64,000 nt of DNA from JAHFRG01 sp041495205 (GTDB lineage: Bacteria > Pseudomonadota > Gammaproteobacteria > Burkholderiales > JAHFRG01): the NCBI GenBank assembly GCA_041495205.1, contig JBGQCF010000006.1, forward strand, positions 16,477-80,476, given 5' to 3'. The notes under the pieces were generated by a model. The model did no database searches. It was not told the origin of the DNA and was given only the letters and a program-made list of their open reading frames with translations. Position numbers and translations under genes: made by a program. Below, piece after piece: positions 8,784 through 17,455 of this stretch; positions within the stretch are counted from its first letter, which is position 1; each line of letters opens with the position of its first letter.

Positions 8784-10409
8784 TTATTCCCACTCGATGG
8801 TCGCCGGCGGCTTGCTGGAAATGTCGTAAACCACGCGGTTAATGCCGCGCACTTCGTTGATGATGCGGTTGGAAACTTTCGAGAGTAACGCGTGAGGAAG
8901 CTCCGCCCACTGCGCGGTCATGAAGTCTTGGGTAGTGACCGCGCGCAGGCACACGACATATTCATAAGTCCGGCCATCGCCCATCACCCCTACCGATTTC
9001 ACCGGCAGGAACACCGCAAAGGCTTGCGCGGTGGCGTCGTACCAATTCTTGGGTATATTTCGACTCCCACCCTGCCCCTCCCCCTGTGATGGGGAGGGAA
9101 GGTAAGGTGTCGCGCGCAACTCTTCGATGAAAATGGCGTCGGCGCGCCGCAATAAATCGGCATATTGCTTTTTCACCTCACCCACGATACGCACGCCCAG
9201 CCCCGGTCCAGGGAAGGGGTGGCGGTAAACCATTTCCCGCGGCAAGCCCAACGCCAAGCCTAATTCGCGCACTTCGTCCTTGAACAATTCGCGCAGCGGC
9301 TCGAGCAGTTTCAGATGCAATGTTCTCGGCAGACCGCCGACGTTGTGATGCGATTTGATGGACTGCGCCTTTTTGGTCTTGGCGCCGGCGGATTCAATCA
9401 CGTCGGGGTAAATCGTACCTTGGGCGAGCCATTTGACCTGCCGAAGCTTCTTCGCCTCACGCTGGAACACTTCAATAAATTCCCTGCCGATGATTTTGCG
9501 CTTCTGCTCCGGATCGGAAACTCCTGAAAGCTTTTTCAGGAATTTACCGGACGCATCCACCTGAATGACCTTGACTCCCAGATTGCGACTGAAAGTATCC
9601 ATGACCTGCTTGGCTTCATCGAGCCGCAGCAGCCCATTGTCCACAAAGACGCAAGTGAGTTGCTTGCCGATAGCCCTGTGCAGCAGCGCGGCGGCGACCG
9701 CCGAATCCACGCCGCCGGATAGTCCAAGTAAAACTTGCTCCTTGCCCACTTCGTTGCGGATTTTGGCAACCGCCTCTTCCGCATAATCGGGCATGTTCCA
9801 GTCGCCCTTGAGCCCGCAAATCTCGTGCACGAAGCGCTCGATGATGCGCTTGCCCTGCGACGTGTGGGTTACTTCAGGATGAAACTGCAACCCGTAAAAC
9901 CTGCGCGTATCGTCCGCCATGCCGGCAATCGGACTTGCCTCGTTGCCGGCAATTACCTTGAAGCCTTCGGGGAGCGTATTTACGCGGTCACCGTGGCTCA
10001 TCCAGACGTCGAGCAGGCCGTAGCCTTCTTTGTTGCTTCGATCCTGAATATCTTTGAGCAAGGCCGAATGGCCGCGCGCTCGCAGCTCGGCGTAGCCGAA
10101 TTCCCGCACCAGAGCGTTTTCCACTTCGCCGCCGAGTTGCGCCGCCATGGTCTGCATGCCGTAGCAAATACCCAGCACCGGCACGCCGATCTCGAACACG
10201 ACCTGCGGAGCGCGCGGCGTGCCGCCTTTCGTGACCGATGCCGGACCGCCGGATAGAATAATGCCGCGCGGGTTGAATTCGCGGACGAACTTTTCACCTA
10301 CGTCGTAGGAATGCAGTTCGCAGTAAACGTGGGTCTCGCGCACGCGGCGCGCGATCAGCTGCGTGTACTGGGAACCGAAATCAAGAATGAGGATTTTTTG
10401 ATGCGTCAT
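8784..10409 (-). CDS. guaA: GMP synthase (glutamine-hydrolysing)
   Basis: GuaA aminates XMP to GMP using glutamine-derived ammonia. Its glutamine amidotransferase domain has LILDFGSQYTQLIARRV and the nucleophile in GICYGMQ. The ATP-pyrophosphatase domain has LSGGVDSAVAAALLH, and the dimerization domain ends KPPATIEWE. The ATG at 10409 gives the family N-terminus; an in-frame ATG at 10460 would overlap guaB. The protein is 541 residues, about 16 longer than E. coli GuaA, because of a 21-codon insertion (TPYLPSPSQGEGQGG and flanks) between FIEELRA and NWYD. That insertion is encoded by a GC-rich palindromic repeat. It lies 47 bases after guaB in one operon. Confidence 0.97.
   Translation of the reverse strand: MTHQKILILDFGSQYTQLIARRVRETHVYCELHSYDVGEKFVREFNPRGIILSGGPASVTKGGTPRAPQVVFEIGVPVLGICYGMQTMAAQLGGEVENALVREFGYAELRARGHSALLKDIQDRSNKEGYGLLDVWMSHGDRVNTLPEGFKVIAGNEASPIAGMADDTRRFYGLQFHPEVTHTSQGKRIIERFVHEICGLKGDWNMPDYAEEAVAKIRNEVGKEQVLLGLSGGVDSAVAAALLHRAIGKQLTCVFVDNGLLRLDEAKQVMDTFSRNLGVKVIQVDASGKFLKKLSGVSDPEQKRKIIGREFIEVFQREAKKLRQVKWLAQGTIYPDVIESAGAKTKKAQSIKSHHNVGGLPRTLHLKLLEPLRELFKDEVRELGLALGLPREMVYRHPFPGPGLGVRIVGEVKKQYADLLRRADAIFIEELRATPYLPSPSQGEGQGGSRNIPKNWYDATAQAFAVFLPVKSVGVMGDGRTYEYVVCLRAVTTQDFMTAQWAELPHALLSKVSNRIINEVRGINRVVYDISSKPPATIEWE
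9048..9110 (-). repeat. Palindromic repeat inserted in frame within guaA
   Basis: A 63-base segment contains the inverted arms CCCTCCCC and GGGGAGGG around a short loop and is translated in frame inside guaA. The same kind of CCCTCTCCC / GGGAGAGGG palindrome occurs between genes at about 50.5 kb. Flanking residues ELRA and NWYDATAQAF join naturally without it, so it looks like a repeat that inserted into the C-terminal domain without breaking the frame. Confidence 0.75.
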
Positions 10410-10456
10410 TGCAAGGCGTGGGTGTCGAGGTGCCATGTCATGCAATTTCCCGCACC

Positions 10457-11917
10457 TCACTCGACGCGGTAATTCGGCGCTTCCTTGGTGATCTGCACAT
10501 CGTGAACATGCGATTCGCGTACGCCCGCGGAAGTGATTTCGACGAATTGGGCTTTGGTGCGCATTTCGGTAATACTCAGGCAGCCGAGATAGCCCAGGCT
10601 GGCGCGCAAACCTCCCGTGAGCTGCTGTATCACCGCCACCACACTGCCTTTGTAGGGCACCCGGCCTTCGACACCCTCCGGCACCAGTTTGTCTGCGTTC
10701 ATCTCGGGGTCCTGGAAATAGCGGTCGCTTGATCCCTGCTGCATCGCCCCCAGCGAGCCCATGCCGCGATAAGATTTGTACGAGCGCCCCTGGAACAATT
10801 CGATTTCCCCCGGCGCTTCCTCGGTACCGGCAAATAAGCCGCCCAGCATCACCACATGCGCGCCCGCAGCGATGGCTTTGGCAATATCACCCGAGTAACG
10901 TATGCCGCCATCCGCAATTACCGGAATTTCGCTGTTCTTGAGCGCTTGCGCCACGTTCTGAATCGCGGTGACCTGCGGCACACCGATACCTGCGACGATG
11001 CGCGTGGTGCAAATCGAGCCGGGCCCGATTCCAACTTTCACGCCATCTGCGCCGTGATCCACCATGGCCTTGGCGGCTTCCGCCGTGGCGATGTTGCCGC
11101 CGACGACCTGGATTCTCGGAAAGTTCTTTTTCACCCATTTCACGCGATCCAGCACGCCCTGCGCATGGCCGTGAGCGGTGTCCACCACAATCACGTCAGC
11201 GCCCGCCTCGACGAGGCATTCGACCCGCTCTTCCAAATCTTCGCCCACGCCCACCGCCGCGCCCACCCGCAGCCTGCCGAGTTCATCCTTGCACGCGCTC
11301 GGGTGTTCAGTGGATTTAAGGATGTCCTTGACCGTGATCAGCCCTTTCAGCTCGAAATCGTCGTTTATCACCAGCACGCGCTCCAAGCGGTATTTGTGCA
11401 TCAGTTTCAGCGCCTCCGCGCGGCTCGCACCTTCTTTCACGGTCACCAGCCGTTCGCGTGGGGTCATGATGTTTTTGATAGGCTGGTCGAGGTTGGTCTC
11501 AAAGCGCAAATCGCGGTTGGTAACGATACCGACGACGCGCGCGCCGTCGACCACCGGCAGACCTGAAATTTTGTGCTGCTGCGTGAGATTCACCACGTCA
11601 CGCACTTTCATATCCTGGGAAATAGTGATCGGGTCTTTCACCACCCCGCTCTCAAAACGCTTGACCTTGGCCACTTCCATGGCTTGCGCCTTGGGTTGCA
11701 TGTTTTTATGAATGATGCCGACGCCGCCTTCTTGCGCCACGGCAATGGCAAGCCGCGCTTCGGTCACGGTGTCCATTGCCGAAGAGATCAGCGGGATATT
11801 GAGAGTAATGGCGCGGGTGAGTTGCGTGGAGAGGCTTACGTCGCGCGGCAGTACTGTGGAGTGGGCGGGGACCAGCAGAACATCGTCAAAGGTTAATGCT
11901 TTTTGAACTACTCGCAT
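10457..11917 (-). CDS. guaB: Inosine-5'-monophosphate dehydrogenase
   Basis: GuaB oxidizes IMP to XMP with NAD+, the committed step to GMP. The 486-residue protein starts MRVVQKALTFDDVLLVPA. It contains the two CBS domains between about residues 90 and 205 and the catalytic loop GIGPGSICTTRIVAGIG, where the cysteine forms the covalent intermediate. YRGMGSLGAM and the flap follow. It is the first gene of the guaB-guaA operon. A promoter is expected in the 180 bases before it, shared with the divergent DUF4124 gene. Confidence 0.97.
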   Translation of the reverse strand: MRVVQKALTFDDVLLVPAHSTVLPRDVSLSTQLTRAITLNIPLISSAMDTVTEARLAIAVAQEGGVGIIHKNMQPKAQAMEVAKVKRFESGVVKDPITISQDMKVRDVVNLTQQHKISGLPVVDGARVVGIVTNRDLRFETNLDQPIKNIMTPRERLVTVKEGASRAEALKLMHKYRLERVLVINDDFELKGLITVKDILKSTEHPSACKDELGRLRVGAAVGVGEDLEERVECLVEAGADVIVVDTAHGHAQGVLDRVKWVKKNFPRIQVVGGNIATAEAAKAMVDHGADGVKVGIGPGSICTTRIVAGIGVPQVTAIQNVAQALKNSEIPVIADGGIRYSGDIAKAIAAGAHVVMLGGLFAGTEEAPGEIELFQGRSYKSYRGMGSLGAMQQGSSDRYFQDPEMNADKLVPEGVEGRVPYKGSVVAVIQQLTGGLRASLGYLGCLSITEMRTKAQFVEITSAGVRESHVHDVQITKEAPNYRVE

Positions 11918-12029
11918 ATTTTGTTCCTTTGCAAAATACTATTATACGCAACATGCGTCAGTCGGTAAATACGACGCCGGACGGGTTAGCAACACCCTGC
12001 GGGGTCAACCAATCCTAAATGTGTGGCTG

Positions 12030-12088
12030 TTAAATTCACACTACTATTTACCAGCCGATTGGCATACACTTAAGAAACCTGTTTTAGG
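12030..12088 (+). promoter_or_regulatory. Leader of the DUF4124 gene, also found inverted in the island
   Basis: The 59 bases before the DUF4124 gene, including GATTGGCATACACTTAAGAA and the ribosome-binding TTTTAGGAG region, recur on the opposite strand at 35266-35320 with only a few changes. Such conservation outside coding sequence suggests a promoter or leader that was copied. The exact -10 and -35 cannot be assigned with confidence. Confidence 0.45.
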
Positions 12089-12097
12089 AGCCGCATC

Positions 12098-12586
12098 ATG
12101 CTGCGTATAGTGAGCTCAATTGTGTTGGTGTTGTTGGCCACGACAAGCGCGTATTGCGAAGTCTATAAATGGATTGATCCTGATGGCACGGTCCATTATT
12201 CCGACCAACCGTCCCCGGACGCCGTCCAAGAACAAAGCCTGGGCATCAAATCCGGAACGAGCGGTTCCGAGGCTCCCGGCACGGGGAAGGCCGCGCCCAA
12301 ATCAACCGGTCCCAAAACCTACATAGAAGAGGGCGCGGAATTCCGCAAACGTCAAGTGGAAGCCGAGGCAAAACGCGCAAAAGAAGAAAAAGCGCTGGCC
12401 GAAGCCAAGGAAGCCCAGCAAAACTGCGAACGCTCACGCAGCAGTCTGCAGTCCATGCAGACGGGGCAGCGCGTCACCGTATATAATGAAAAAGGCGAGC
12501 GCGCATACCTCGATGACAATGCACGCGGACAGGAAATCGCGAATGCGCAAAAAGCCGTAGATTTCTGGTGCAACCCGAAAAAATAA
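12098..12586 (+). CDS. DUF4124 domain-containing exported protein
   Basis: A 162-residue protein with a signal peptide (MLRIVSSIVLVLLATTSAYC) followed by the DUF4124 signature VYKWIDPDGTVHYSDQ. The middle is rich in Ala, Lys and Glu and probably forms a charged helix or coiled coil (about residues 85-115). Two cysteines near the C-terminus could form a disulfide. DUF4124 proteins are common periplasmic proteins of unknown role in beta- and gammaproteobacteria. TTAGGAG gives a good ribosome binding site. It converges with rnfH. Confidence 0.82.
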   Translation: MLRIVSSIVLVLLATTSAYCEVYKWIDPDGTVHYSDQPSPDAVQEQSLGIKSGTSGSEAPGTGKAAPKSTGPKTYIEEGAEFRKRQVEAEAKRAKEEKALAEAKEAQQNCERSRSSLQSMQTGQRVTVYNEKGERAYLDDNARGQEIANAQKAVDFWCNPKK

Positions 12587-12592
12587 CCCGAA

Positions 12593-12889
12593 TTATTTCC
12601 TGCCTCTTCCAGCTGCCTGCGCCCGCCGCCGGCGGGCCTCTTTGGGATCGGCAATCAATGCACGGTAGATTTCCACCCGGTCCCGGTCGCGCAACAACGT
12701 ATCTGTCCTTGCCAGTTTGCCAAAAATACCCACTTTATTCAGGGCCAGATCAATTTCCCGAAACTGCTGCAGAATGCCCGACTGTTTTATCGCCTCGCCA
12801 ATCGTAGTGCCGCTTTTCACTTCCAACTGCAAAACAGTTTGGCCGCGCGCAGCAGCATAGGCCACTTCGATGGTGATATCTTTGCTCAT
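12593..12889 (-). CDS. rnfH: RnfH family ubiquitin-fold protein (RatB)
   Basis: A 98-residue beta-grasp protein of the RnfH family (UPF0125), usually encoded directly after ratA. The body carries the family's IEVAYA, VKSGTTIGEAI and a conserved IFGKLARTDTLLRDRDRVEIY. The C-terminus is very basic (EARRRRAQAAGRGRK). It begins on the base after the ratA stop codon, so the two are co-transcribed. Its role is not firmly established; links to the Rnf complex or to ratA are suggested from gene neighbourhoods. Confidence 0.88.
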   Translation of the reverse strand: MSKDITIEVAYAAARGQTVLQLEVKSGTTIGEAIKQSGILQQFREIDLALNKVGIFGKLARTDTLLRDRDRVEIYRALIADPKEARRRRAQAAGRGRK

Positions 12890-13321
12890 TCAACCGTAAA
12901 TCTTTTCGGCACGCTTGATAAATCCATCCACAAAACTGTCGGCGATATGCCTGAATGCGGGGCCCAGCAGTTTTTCCAGCAAGCTGCTGGAAAATTCATA
13001 ATGCAGGCGAAATTCGATCTTGCAGCCCGCTTCTCCGAGTTCAATAAAACGCCAGCTCCCCTCAAGGTGACGGAACGGGCCGCTTATCAGCCGCATTTCG
13101 ATTAAATGTGGCGGATGCTTGGTATTTTCGGTAGTAAAGCTTTGCTTGAGATAACGGTAATCAAGATGAATGGTGGCCAAAGTGATTTTTTCCCCGCGCT
13201 GGCTGACCGACGCGCCGGCACACCACGGCAGAAACTCAGGATATTCCTCTACCCTGTCCACCAGAGAAAACATCTGCTGCGCGGTATATCCCACCAGCGC
13301 CGACCTATCCACCTGGGCCAT
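12890..13321 (-). CDS. ratA: RatA-type ribosome association protein, START/COQ10-like
   Basis: A 143-residue START-fold protein related to RatA, which in E. coli blocks 70S assembly, and to the ubiquinone-binding COQ10. Family features are MFSLVDRVEEYPEFLPWC near the N-terminus and the C-terminal FVDGFIKRAEKIYG. The ATG at 13321 (MAQVDRSALV) is used; the frame stays open upstream but lacks homology there. It diverges from smpB by about 50 bases, the usual arrangement in proteobacteria. Confidence 0.9.
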   Translation of the reverse strand: MAQVDRSALVGYTAQQMFSLVDRVEEYPEFLPWCAGASVSQRGEKITLATIHLDYRYLKQSFTTENTKHPPHLIEMRLISGPFRHLEGSWRFIELGEAGCKIEFRLHYEFSSSLLEKLLGPAFRHIADSFVDGFIKRAEKIYG

Positions 13322-13372
13322 GGCACTCCAAAAACTGATAAAATGAATGAATTTTAGCAGTGTCCGCGTCTC

Positions 13373-13822
13373 ATGAGCATTGTTCAGAACAAAAAGGCCT
13401 TCCACGATTACTTCATTGAAGAAAAGTACGAGACAGGAATCGTGCTTGAAGGCTGGGAAGTCAAGGCCATCCGCGCCGGCCGCTGCCAGATCAAGGAAGC
13501 CTATGTAGTGGTGCGCAAGGGCGAGATTTTCATCACCGGCTGCCATATCAGCCCGCTGGCGACCGCATCAACTCATATCACGCCCGACCCCACGCGCACC
13601 CGCAAATTGTTGCTGCGCGCCGACGAAATAAATAAGCTGATCGGCAAAGTGGAACGCGCGGGCTATACCATCGTGCCTCTGGATGTTCATTACACCCGCG
13701 GCAAAATAAAGCTGGAGATTGGGCTCGCCAAAGGCAAGAAGCAGCACGACAAGCGCGAAGCCGAAAAAGAACGCGAATGGCAGCGCCAAAAACAGCGCCT
13801 GCTGCGCGCCAAGAAAGGATGA
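13373..13822 (+). CDS. smpB: SsrA-binding protein SmpB
   Basis: SmpB binds tmRNA and brings it to stalled ribosomes for trans-translation. The 149-residue protein contains NKKAFHDYFIEEKYETGIVL, WEVKAIRAGRCQIKEAYV, and a basic tail ending RLLRAKKG. The gene is complete. Its last 130 bases are repeated with changes at 28139-28271 and the last 71 at 37181-37251, each time directly before a tRNA-His 3' part. This shows the original order was smpB followed by tRNA-His on the opposite strand. Confidence 0.97.
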   Translation: MSIVQNKKAFHDYFIEEKYETGIVLEGWEVKAIRAGRCQIKEAYVVVRKGEIFITGCHISPLATASTHITPDPTRTRKLLLRADEINKLIGKVERAGYTIVPLDVHYTRGKIKLEIGLAKGKKQHDKREAEKEREWQRQKQRLLRAKKG

Positions 13823-13841
13823 ATCATTAATATGAGGTATT

Positions 13842-13921
13842 TGGGGTGGACGATGGGATTCGAACCCACAACAACCGGAATCACAACTGATCCATAGGAT
13901 TCGGGCATTTTATTAATCAAC
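13842..13921 (-). repeat. Left attachment remnant: tRNA-His 3' half plus element terminus
   Basis: Bases 13842-13886 equal the 3' half of the intact tRNA-His at 37264-37339, from the encoded CCA back to the anticodon loop, where identity stops. The next 35 bases (13887-13921, containing GGGCATTTTATTAATCAA) match sequences in the same position at 28329 and 31412. This is what integration by a tyrosine recombinase at the anticodon loop leaves at the left end of an island. Confidence 0.8.
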
Positions 13922-14001
13922 CGTATACGCACTTAATTTGAATCATGTTAGTTCACTTTTTTCCACAATCGGGGCGGTACTGCAGCGCCAGCAAATTCTG
14001 A

Positions 14002-14421
14002 TTACTTTTGTACGGGAGAGAGACGCCCGGGGCTGATCGCATCGTCTGCGCGGCCCTTGAGGTAGGCATAAAGATTGTCAATATTGTCTACTACCAGTTT
14101 AGTGGTATTGTAATTGGGCATGCCTTTCTCCGGCCTGCCTTCAAGCACGGCTTTCCTGAATTCCTCCATGGTCATGTGTTTCAGGCTATCGACTAGTCCG
14201 GGGCCCGTCATGCCTTCCTGTTTTGCGCCATGACAGCGATCGCAAGCCATAGCACGCCATGTGCGCCATCCTTCCAGCGTATTCGGATCCACCTTATTTC
14301 CATCAACAACCGTATAGGGCTGCTTTTCCGCACTGGGACTTGCCGGTGGCGCCGTATTCTGGGCGTATGCGGGGATGCTTATCGCCATTGCGAGTAAAAT
14401 CAACATAATTGTCTTTGACAT
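14002..14421 (-). CDS. Mono-haem c-type cytochrome, methanol-dehydrogenase-cytochrome-like
   Basis: A 139-residue periplasmic cytochrome c with signal peptide (MSKTIMLILLAMAISIPAYA) and one haem site, ACDRCHG, with Cys at about residue 60. The stretches TWRAMACDRCHGA, KGMPNYN and VDNIDNLYAYLKGR resemble cytochromes that accept electrons from PQQ alcohol dehydrogenases (cytochrome cL / XoxG type). The ATG at 14421 has GAGG seven bases upstream. No dehydrogenase gene is adjacent. It is the first gene inside the island; the electron donor is unknown. Confidence 0.72.
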   Translation of the reverse strand: MSKTIMLILLAMAISIPAYAQNTAPPASPSAEKQPYTVVDGNKVDPNTLEGWRTWRAMACDRCHGAKQEGMTGPGLVDSLKHMTMEEFRKAVLEGRPEKGMPNYNTTKLVVDNIDNLYAYLKGRADDAISPGRLSPVQK

Positions 14422-14483
14422 CTGGTGCCTCACTTAGAGAAAAGTAATGGCCCACGCTACGCGTTCGATCGAGTTTTTGGACA

Positions 14484-14654
14484 CTACGGCTTCACGAGGC
14501 TCGCGTCTGGTTTGGCTTCCCGAGGGTCGGCGCCGTTCACCACCAGTCGCAACCCATGGTGGGTGTGACAGAGCCGTATCTCGACTTTAAGGATCAGTAG
14601 CTTTTCATGGGGGTTGATGGCCTGCGCCCTACACCACCTCCTCGTCAGTGTATT
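14484..14654 (-). pseudogene. Decayed coding fragment, possibly of a site-specific recombinase
   Basis: A single minus-strand frame reads NPHEKLLILKVEIRLCHTH, then GLRLVVNGADPREAKPD, and ends LVKP and a stop. It has no start codon and is bounded upstream by a stop. It looks like a fragment of a longer protein. I associate the wording with the C-terminal part of large recombinases, but this rests on memory of the family and could be wrong. It lies near the left boundary of the island, where a recombinase relic would make sense. Confidence 0.35.
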
Positions 14655-14693
14655 TTATATCCTTAATTCGGTGTCCGGATTGATTAGACCACT

Positions 14694-15506
14694 TCACTCA
14701 TGGCCTTTGAACTCGTCCATACTCTTATAGACACCGAAAATATTGCCGAAGATGAAGTCGAACAGGCGGATGGGGAGCACACCTTTCATAATGGCGACTA
14801 GGTAGACGGTCCAGGGTGAGCGGACCACTACCTTGCCTTTCTTCATGGATTCCCAGACCTTCTGCACAAAAGGTTCAGGCTTGAGGATTGGCGTCAGCAG
14901 AGGTGCCTTGGCCCCCTCGAACATGCCGGTATCGACGTAGCCGGGCGTGACCGTGGTCACGCAAATATTGTAGTAACCCTTTTGTTCCAGTTCCAGGCGC
15001 AGGGAGTCGGACCAACCGTTCACCGCCCACTTGCTCGCGCAATACACGGACATCTTCGGGTTGGACATCAGCCCTGCGGCGGACGCCATGTTCACGATAC
15101 GACCCTCACGCTTTTCCATCATGCCGGGCAGGAACGCCCGGCAGATATACATCATTGCTTCGCTGTTGATGCGCATGGTTTTCTCGATCTGGTTATTGGT
15201 ATGCTCCCAGAAATAGGCACTAACGACAACACCTGCGTTGTTGATCAGGATATCGACTGTGCCGTGCTCTTTGAGGACATTCTCCGCAGCCTTCTCGATG
15301 TCTTTGCGGTCGGATACATCTACCTTGTATGTATATACCTCGCCGCCGCGACGGGTTAACTCCTCGGCGGTCTCCTTCATTGTCTTCTCGTTAGTAGCCC
15401 AGATGATAATCTTGGCGCCTTCCGCCACGCCGTGTTCGCAGAACAGTTTGCCCATGCCCCTGTTGCCGCCAGTGACAAGCATAGTTTTGCCGGCTATTGA
15501 ATACAT
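14694..15506 (-). CDS. SDR family dehydrogenase/reductase with C-terminal extension
   Basis: A 270-residue short-chain dehydrogenase with cofactor motif TGGNRGMGK, NNAGVVV, catalytic serine in NMASAAG, and YCASK. The C-terminus (about residues 215-262) has hydrophobic stretches such as VYLVAIMKGVLPIRLFDFIF, suggesting membrane association as in retinol- and 11-beta-hydroxysteroid-dehydrogenase-like enzymes. It probably interconverts an alcohol and a ketone or aldehyde of a lipophilic substrate. In this island it lies beside an aldehyde dehydrogenase and a di-haem cytochrome, which fits oxidation of an alcohol or a related compound. Confidence 0.8.
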   Translation of the reverse strand: MYSIAGKTMLVTGGNRGMGKLFCEHGVAEGAKIIIWATNEKTMKETAEELTRRGGEVYTYKVDVSDRKDIEKAAENVLKEHGTVDILINNAGVVVSAYFWEHTNNQIEKTMRINSEAMMYICRAFLPGMMEKREGRIVNMASAAGLMSNPKMSVYCASKWAVNGWSDSLRLELEQKGYYNICVTTVTPGYVDTGMFEGAKAPLLTPILKPEPFVQKVWESMKKGKVVVRSPWTVYLVAIMKGVLPIRLFDFIFGNIFGVYKSMDEFKGHE

Positions 15507-15544
15507 ATGTTCCCCCTGTTTATGAAATACAAAGATAGTGGCCT

Positions 15545-15637
15545 GGGTACTGTCAACTTAAGGAAATTCAGCCTTGCAGGCCCACACCCAACTCCTGCGC
15601 CATCTTTTCAAGGACGGCAGCGGCACTCGGGTTTTAC
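15545..15637 (-). repeat. Copy of the 3' end of the hybrid histidine kinase gene
   Basis: Roughly 84 bases here match 22334-22417 with about six differences. That other copy covers the last codons (AQELGVGLQG and stop) and the trailer of the hybrid kinase gene. Here they are not attached to a kinase. The two copies flank the 6.7-kb block with the aldehyde dehydrogenase, di-haem cytochrome and patatin genes, suggesting insertion or replacement next to a kinase gene. Confidence 0.75.
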
Positions 15638-15703
15638 CCCGATCTCACAGACGGTTGAGTTAAGTATAAATTCTCTTCTTTAGTCTGTTCAATCTTCTGA
15701 CGT

Positions 15704-17119
15704 TTACCTGGATAGCCAGCGCAATAGGAATAAAGTAGCTCGGGTTCGCCAGCGAGAATAAGGAGGAAATAAGTTAGAGGTTAAGCCCAGCCTGCCTTGT
15801 TTAACCACGGCCTTTTCGTGAGAAAAAGTCTTGAAGCCATAAAAGCCATGATAATTCCCTAGTCCACTTGTCCCTACTCCGCCGAAGGGCAGATAAGGAT
15901 TACTCACGTGTATAACGGCATGGTTGATCAAAGCCCCGCCCGATGTGGTCTCTGACAGAAACTTTTCGTGAATTGTTTTAGACTGAGAAAAAAGGTAAAG
16001 AGCCAATGGTTTATCTTTAGATCTAATATATTGAATTACGTTGTCTATATCTTCATAACTTAGGATAGGCATGATCGGACCAAATATTTCTTCCGACATA
16101 ATCGAATGCTCTGGTTGAACTCCGGTCAAAACAGTGGGTTCTAAAAACCGAGTCTCTGCGTTCGTCTTCCCACCGCAAAGCAATTTGGCGCCAGAGGCTA
16201 TGCTCGATGAGATTAAATTTTGCAATCGATTTAAGCTCAAGGGGTCAATGACCTTAGCCATATCCTTGCTCTGTTCTCTTTCTGAATAGTTGCTCCCAAA
16301 TATTGTTTCGATACGAGCCTTAATTTTACTCTGAAATTCAAGTTCGATATCTTTATGAACAAAAACATAATCTGGCGCTACACAGGTTTGCCCCGCATTT
16401 AAAAATGAAGCCCAAACCAATCGGTCAACAGTCACATCAAGATCAGCGTCTTTGTGTACAATGGCCGGCGACTTTCCGCCAAGCTCAAGGGTCACTGAGC
16501 TTAAATTCTTTGCGGCAGATGCCATTATTTTTCTACCGATCTTGGGACTTCCCGTAAAGAAAATGTGGTCAAACGGCATTTCTAGTAAAAGATCTGCGAT
16601 AGAGGTATCTCCGCCAACCACTGCGACTTCATTGCTTGGAAATACATGTTGAATAATTGACTTGATTACAGAAGCGACATTTTGAGTTTTATTCGAGGGC
16701 CGAAGAACAACCACATTTCCCGCGGCCACAGCAGATACTAAGGGGGTCATGACAAGGTTAAAGGGATAATTCCAGGGTCCCATGATCAGGACCTGGCCTT
16801 TTGCTTCGTAGCGAATTTGGCTGCGGCATCCGAACAGTGGCAGTGGAGTTGGAACCCATTTTGGCTTGGTCCAATTTTTTAGGTTCTTGATAGTGAACTT
16901 GATTTCTTCCAGCACTGGATAAATTTCTGTTATTTCTACTTCCGTGGATGGTTTGCCAAAGTCCTTATTAAAGGCCAGATACAATCCTGCCTCAAATTTA
17001 ATAATAGCTTCCCGAAGTTTCTTTAGTCTGAGAATGCGCTGTTGCGCGCTCGAATTTGCGACTGCCCATCGGTTTTTCTTTTGTACTTCGAAAATGTTTA
17101 TAATTTCTTCTCTTGTCAT
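15704..17119 (-). CDS. Aldehyde dehydrogenase, class 3 / fatty-aldehyde type
   Basis: A 471-residue NAD(P)-dependent aldehyde dehydrogenase. It shows GPWNYPFNL, the cofactor loop FTGSPKIGRKI, the general base in LELGGKSPAI, and the catalytic cysteine near residue 246 in NAGQTCVAPDYV. The overall pattern resembles the ALDH3 group that oxidizes medium- or long-chain aldehydes. ATG 17119 is preferred over 17155 because a GGGAA ribosome site precedes it. The gene is visibly richer in A and T than its neighbours, which supports separate acquisition. The C-terminus is basic and hydrophobic (RATLFLLRWLSR), perhaps a membrane contact. Confidence 0.88.
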   Translation of the reverse strand: MTREEIINIFEVQKKNRWAVANSSAQQRILRLKKLREAIIKFEAGLYLAFNKDFGKPSTEVEITEIYPVLEEIKFTIKNLKNWTKPKWVPTPLPLFGCRSQIRYEAKGQVLIMGPWNYPFNLVMTPLVSAVAAGNVVVLRPSNKTQNVASVIKSIIQHVFPSNEVAVVGGDTSIADLLLEMPFDHIFFTGSPKIGRKIMASAAKNLSSVTLELGGKSPAIVHKDADLDVTVDRLVWASFLNAGQTCVAPDYVFVHKDIELEFQSKIKARIETIFGSNYSEREQSKDMAKVIDPLSLNRLQNLISSSIASGAKLLCGGKTNAETRFLEPTVLTGVQPEHSIMSEEIFGPIMPILSYEDIDNVIQYIRSKDKPLALYLFSQSKTIHEKFLSETTSGGALINHAVIHVSNPYLPFGGVGTSGLGNYHGFYGFKTFSHEKAVVKQGRLGLTSNLFPPYSRWRTRATLFLLRWLSR

Positions 17120-17455
17120 CGTTATTCCCAGTGATTCAGTAAAAAACGCCGGCACTCTTTTTTTGAGCAGCGGACGAGCGTGACGACCCGCGCTTTGGGA
17201 CCGCCGAAGACACCTCGTGTTTTTTCCAACGGCCGAAAGCCAGGGAATCGATATGCGTCGTGCAGGCGCTTACGCTTGCGTGAAGTGGCCATCCAAAAAT
17301 CCCCCCATTTTTAAAGTCGGGTACAAACCGATTATTGCTCAGAACTACGGGGGTTGCAGAGACTTACATGTTAAATTCCACCCACTCGATTACGCGAAGA
17401 GCCCGTATTCGGAAGTCATTGTCCCGTTCCCAAGGAAAACAGAGATTATTGTTGA
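17120..17455. other. Intergenic stretch without a convincing gene
   Basis: Between the aldehyde dehydrogenase start and the di-haem cytochrome stop. A plus-strand reading frame at 17217-17528 exists but resembles no family I recognise and overlaps the cytochrome gene. Short stretches could be remnants of an insertion sequence; I could not identify one. Confidence 0.4.

Noticed and set aside
12055..12072. Sigma-54 promoter (TGGCATACACTTAAG)
   Set aside because: The -24 GG is present, but the -12 GC is AG, and the spacing fits only in part.
13842..13886. Complete tRNA-His gene
   Set aside because: Only the 3' half from the anticodon loop is present; the 5' half is missing, so no tRNA can form.
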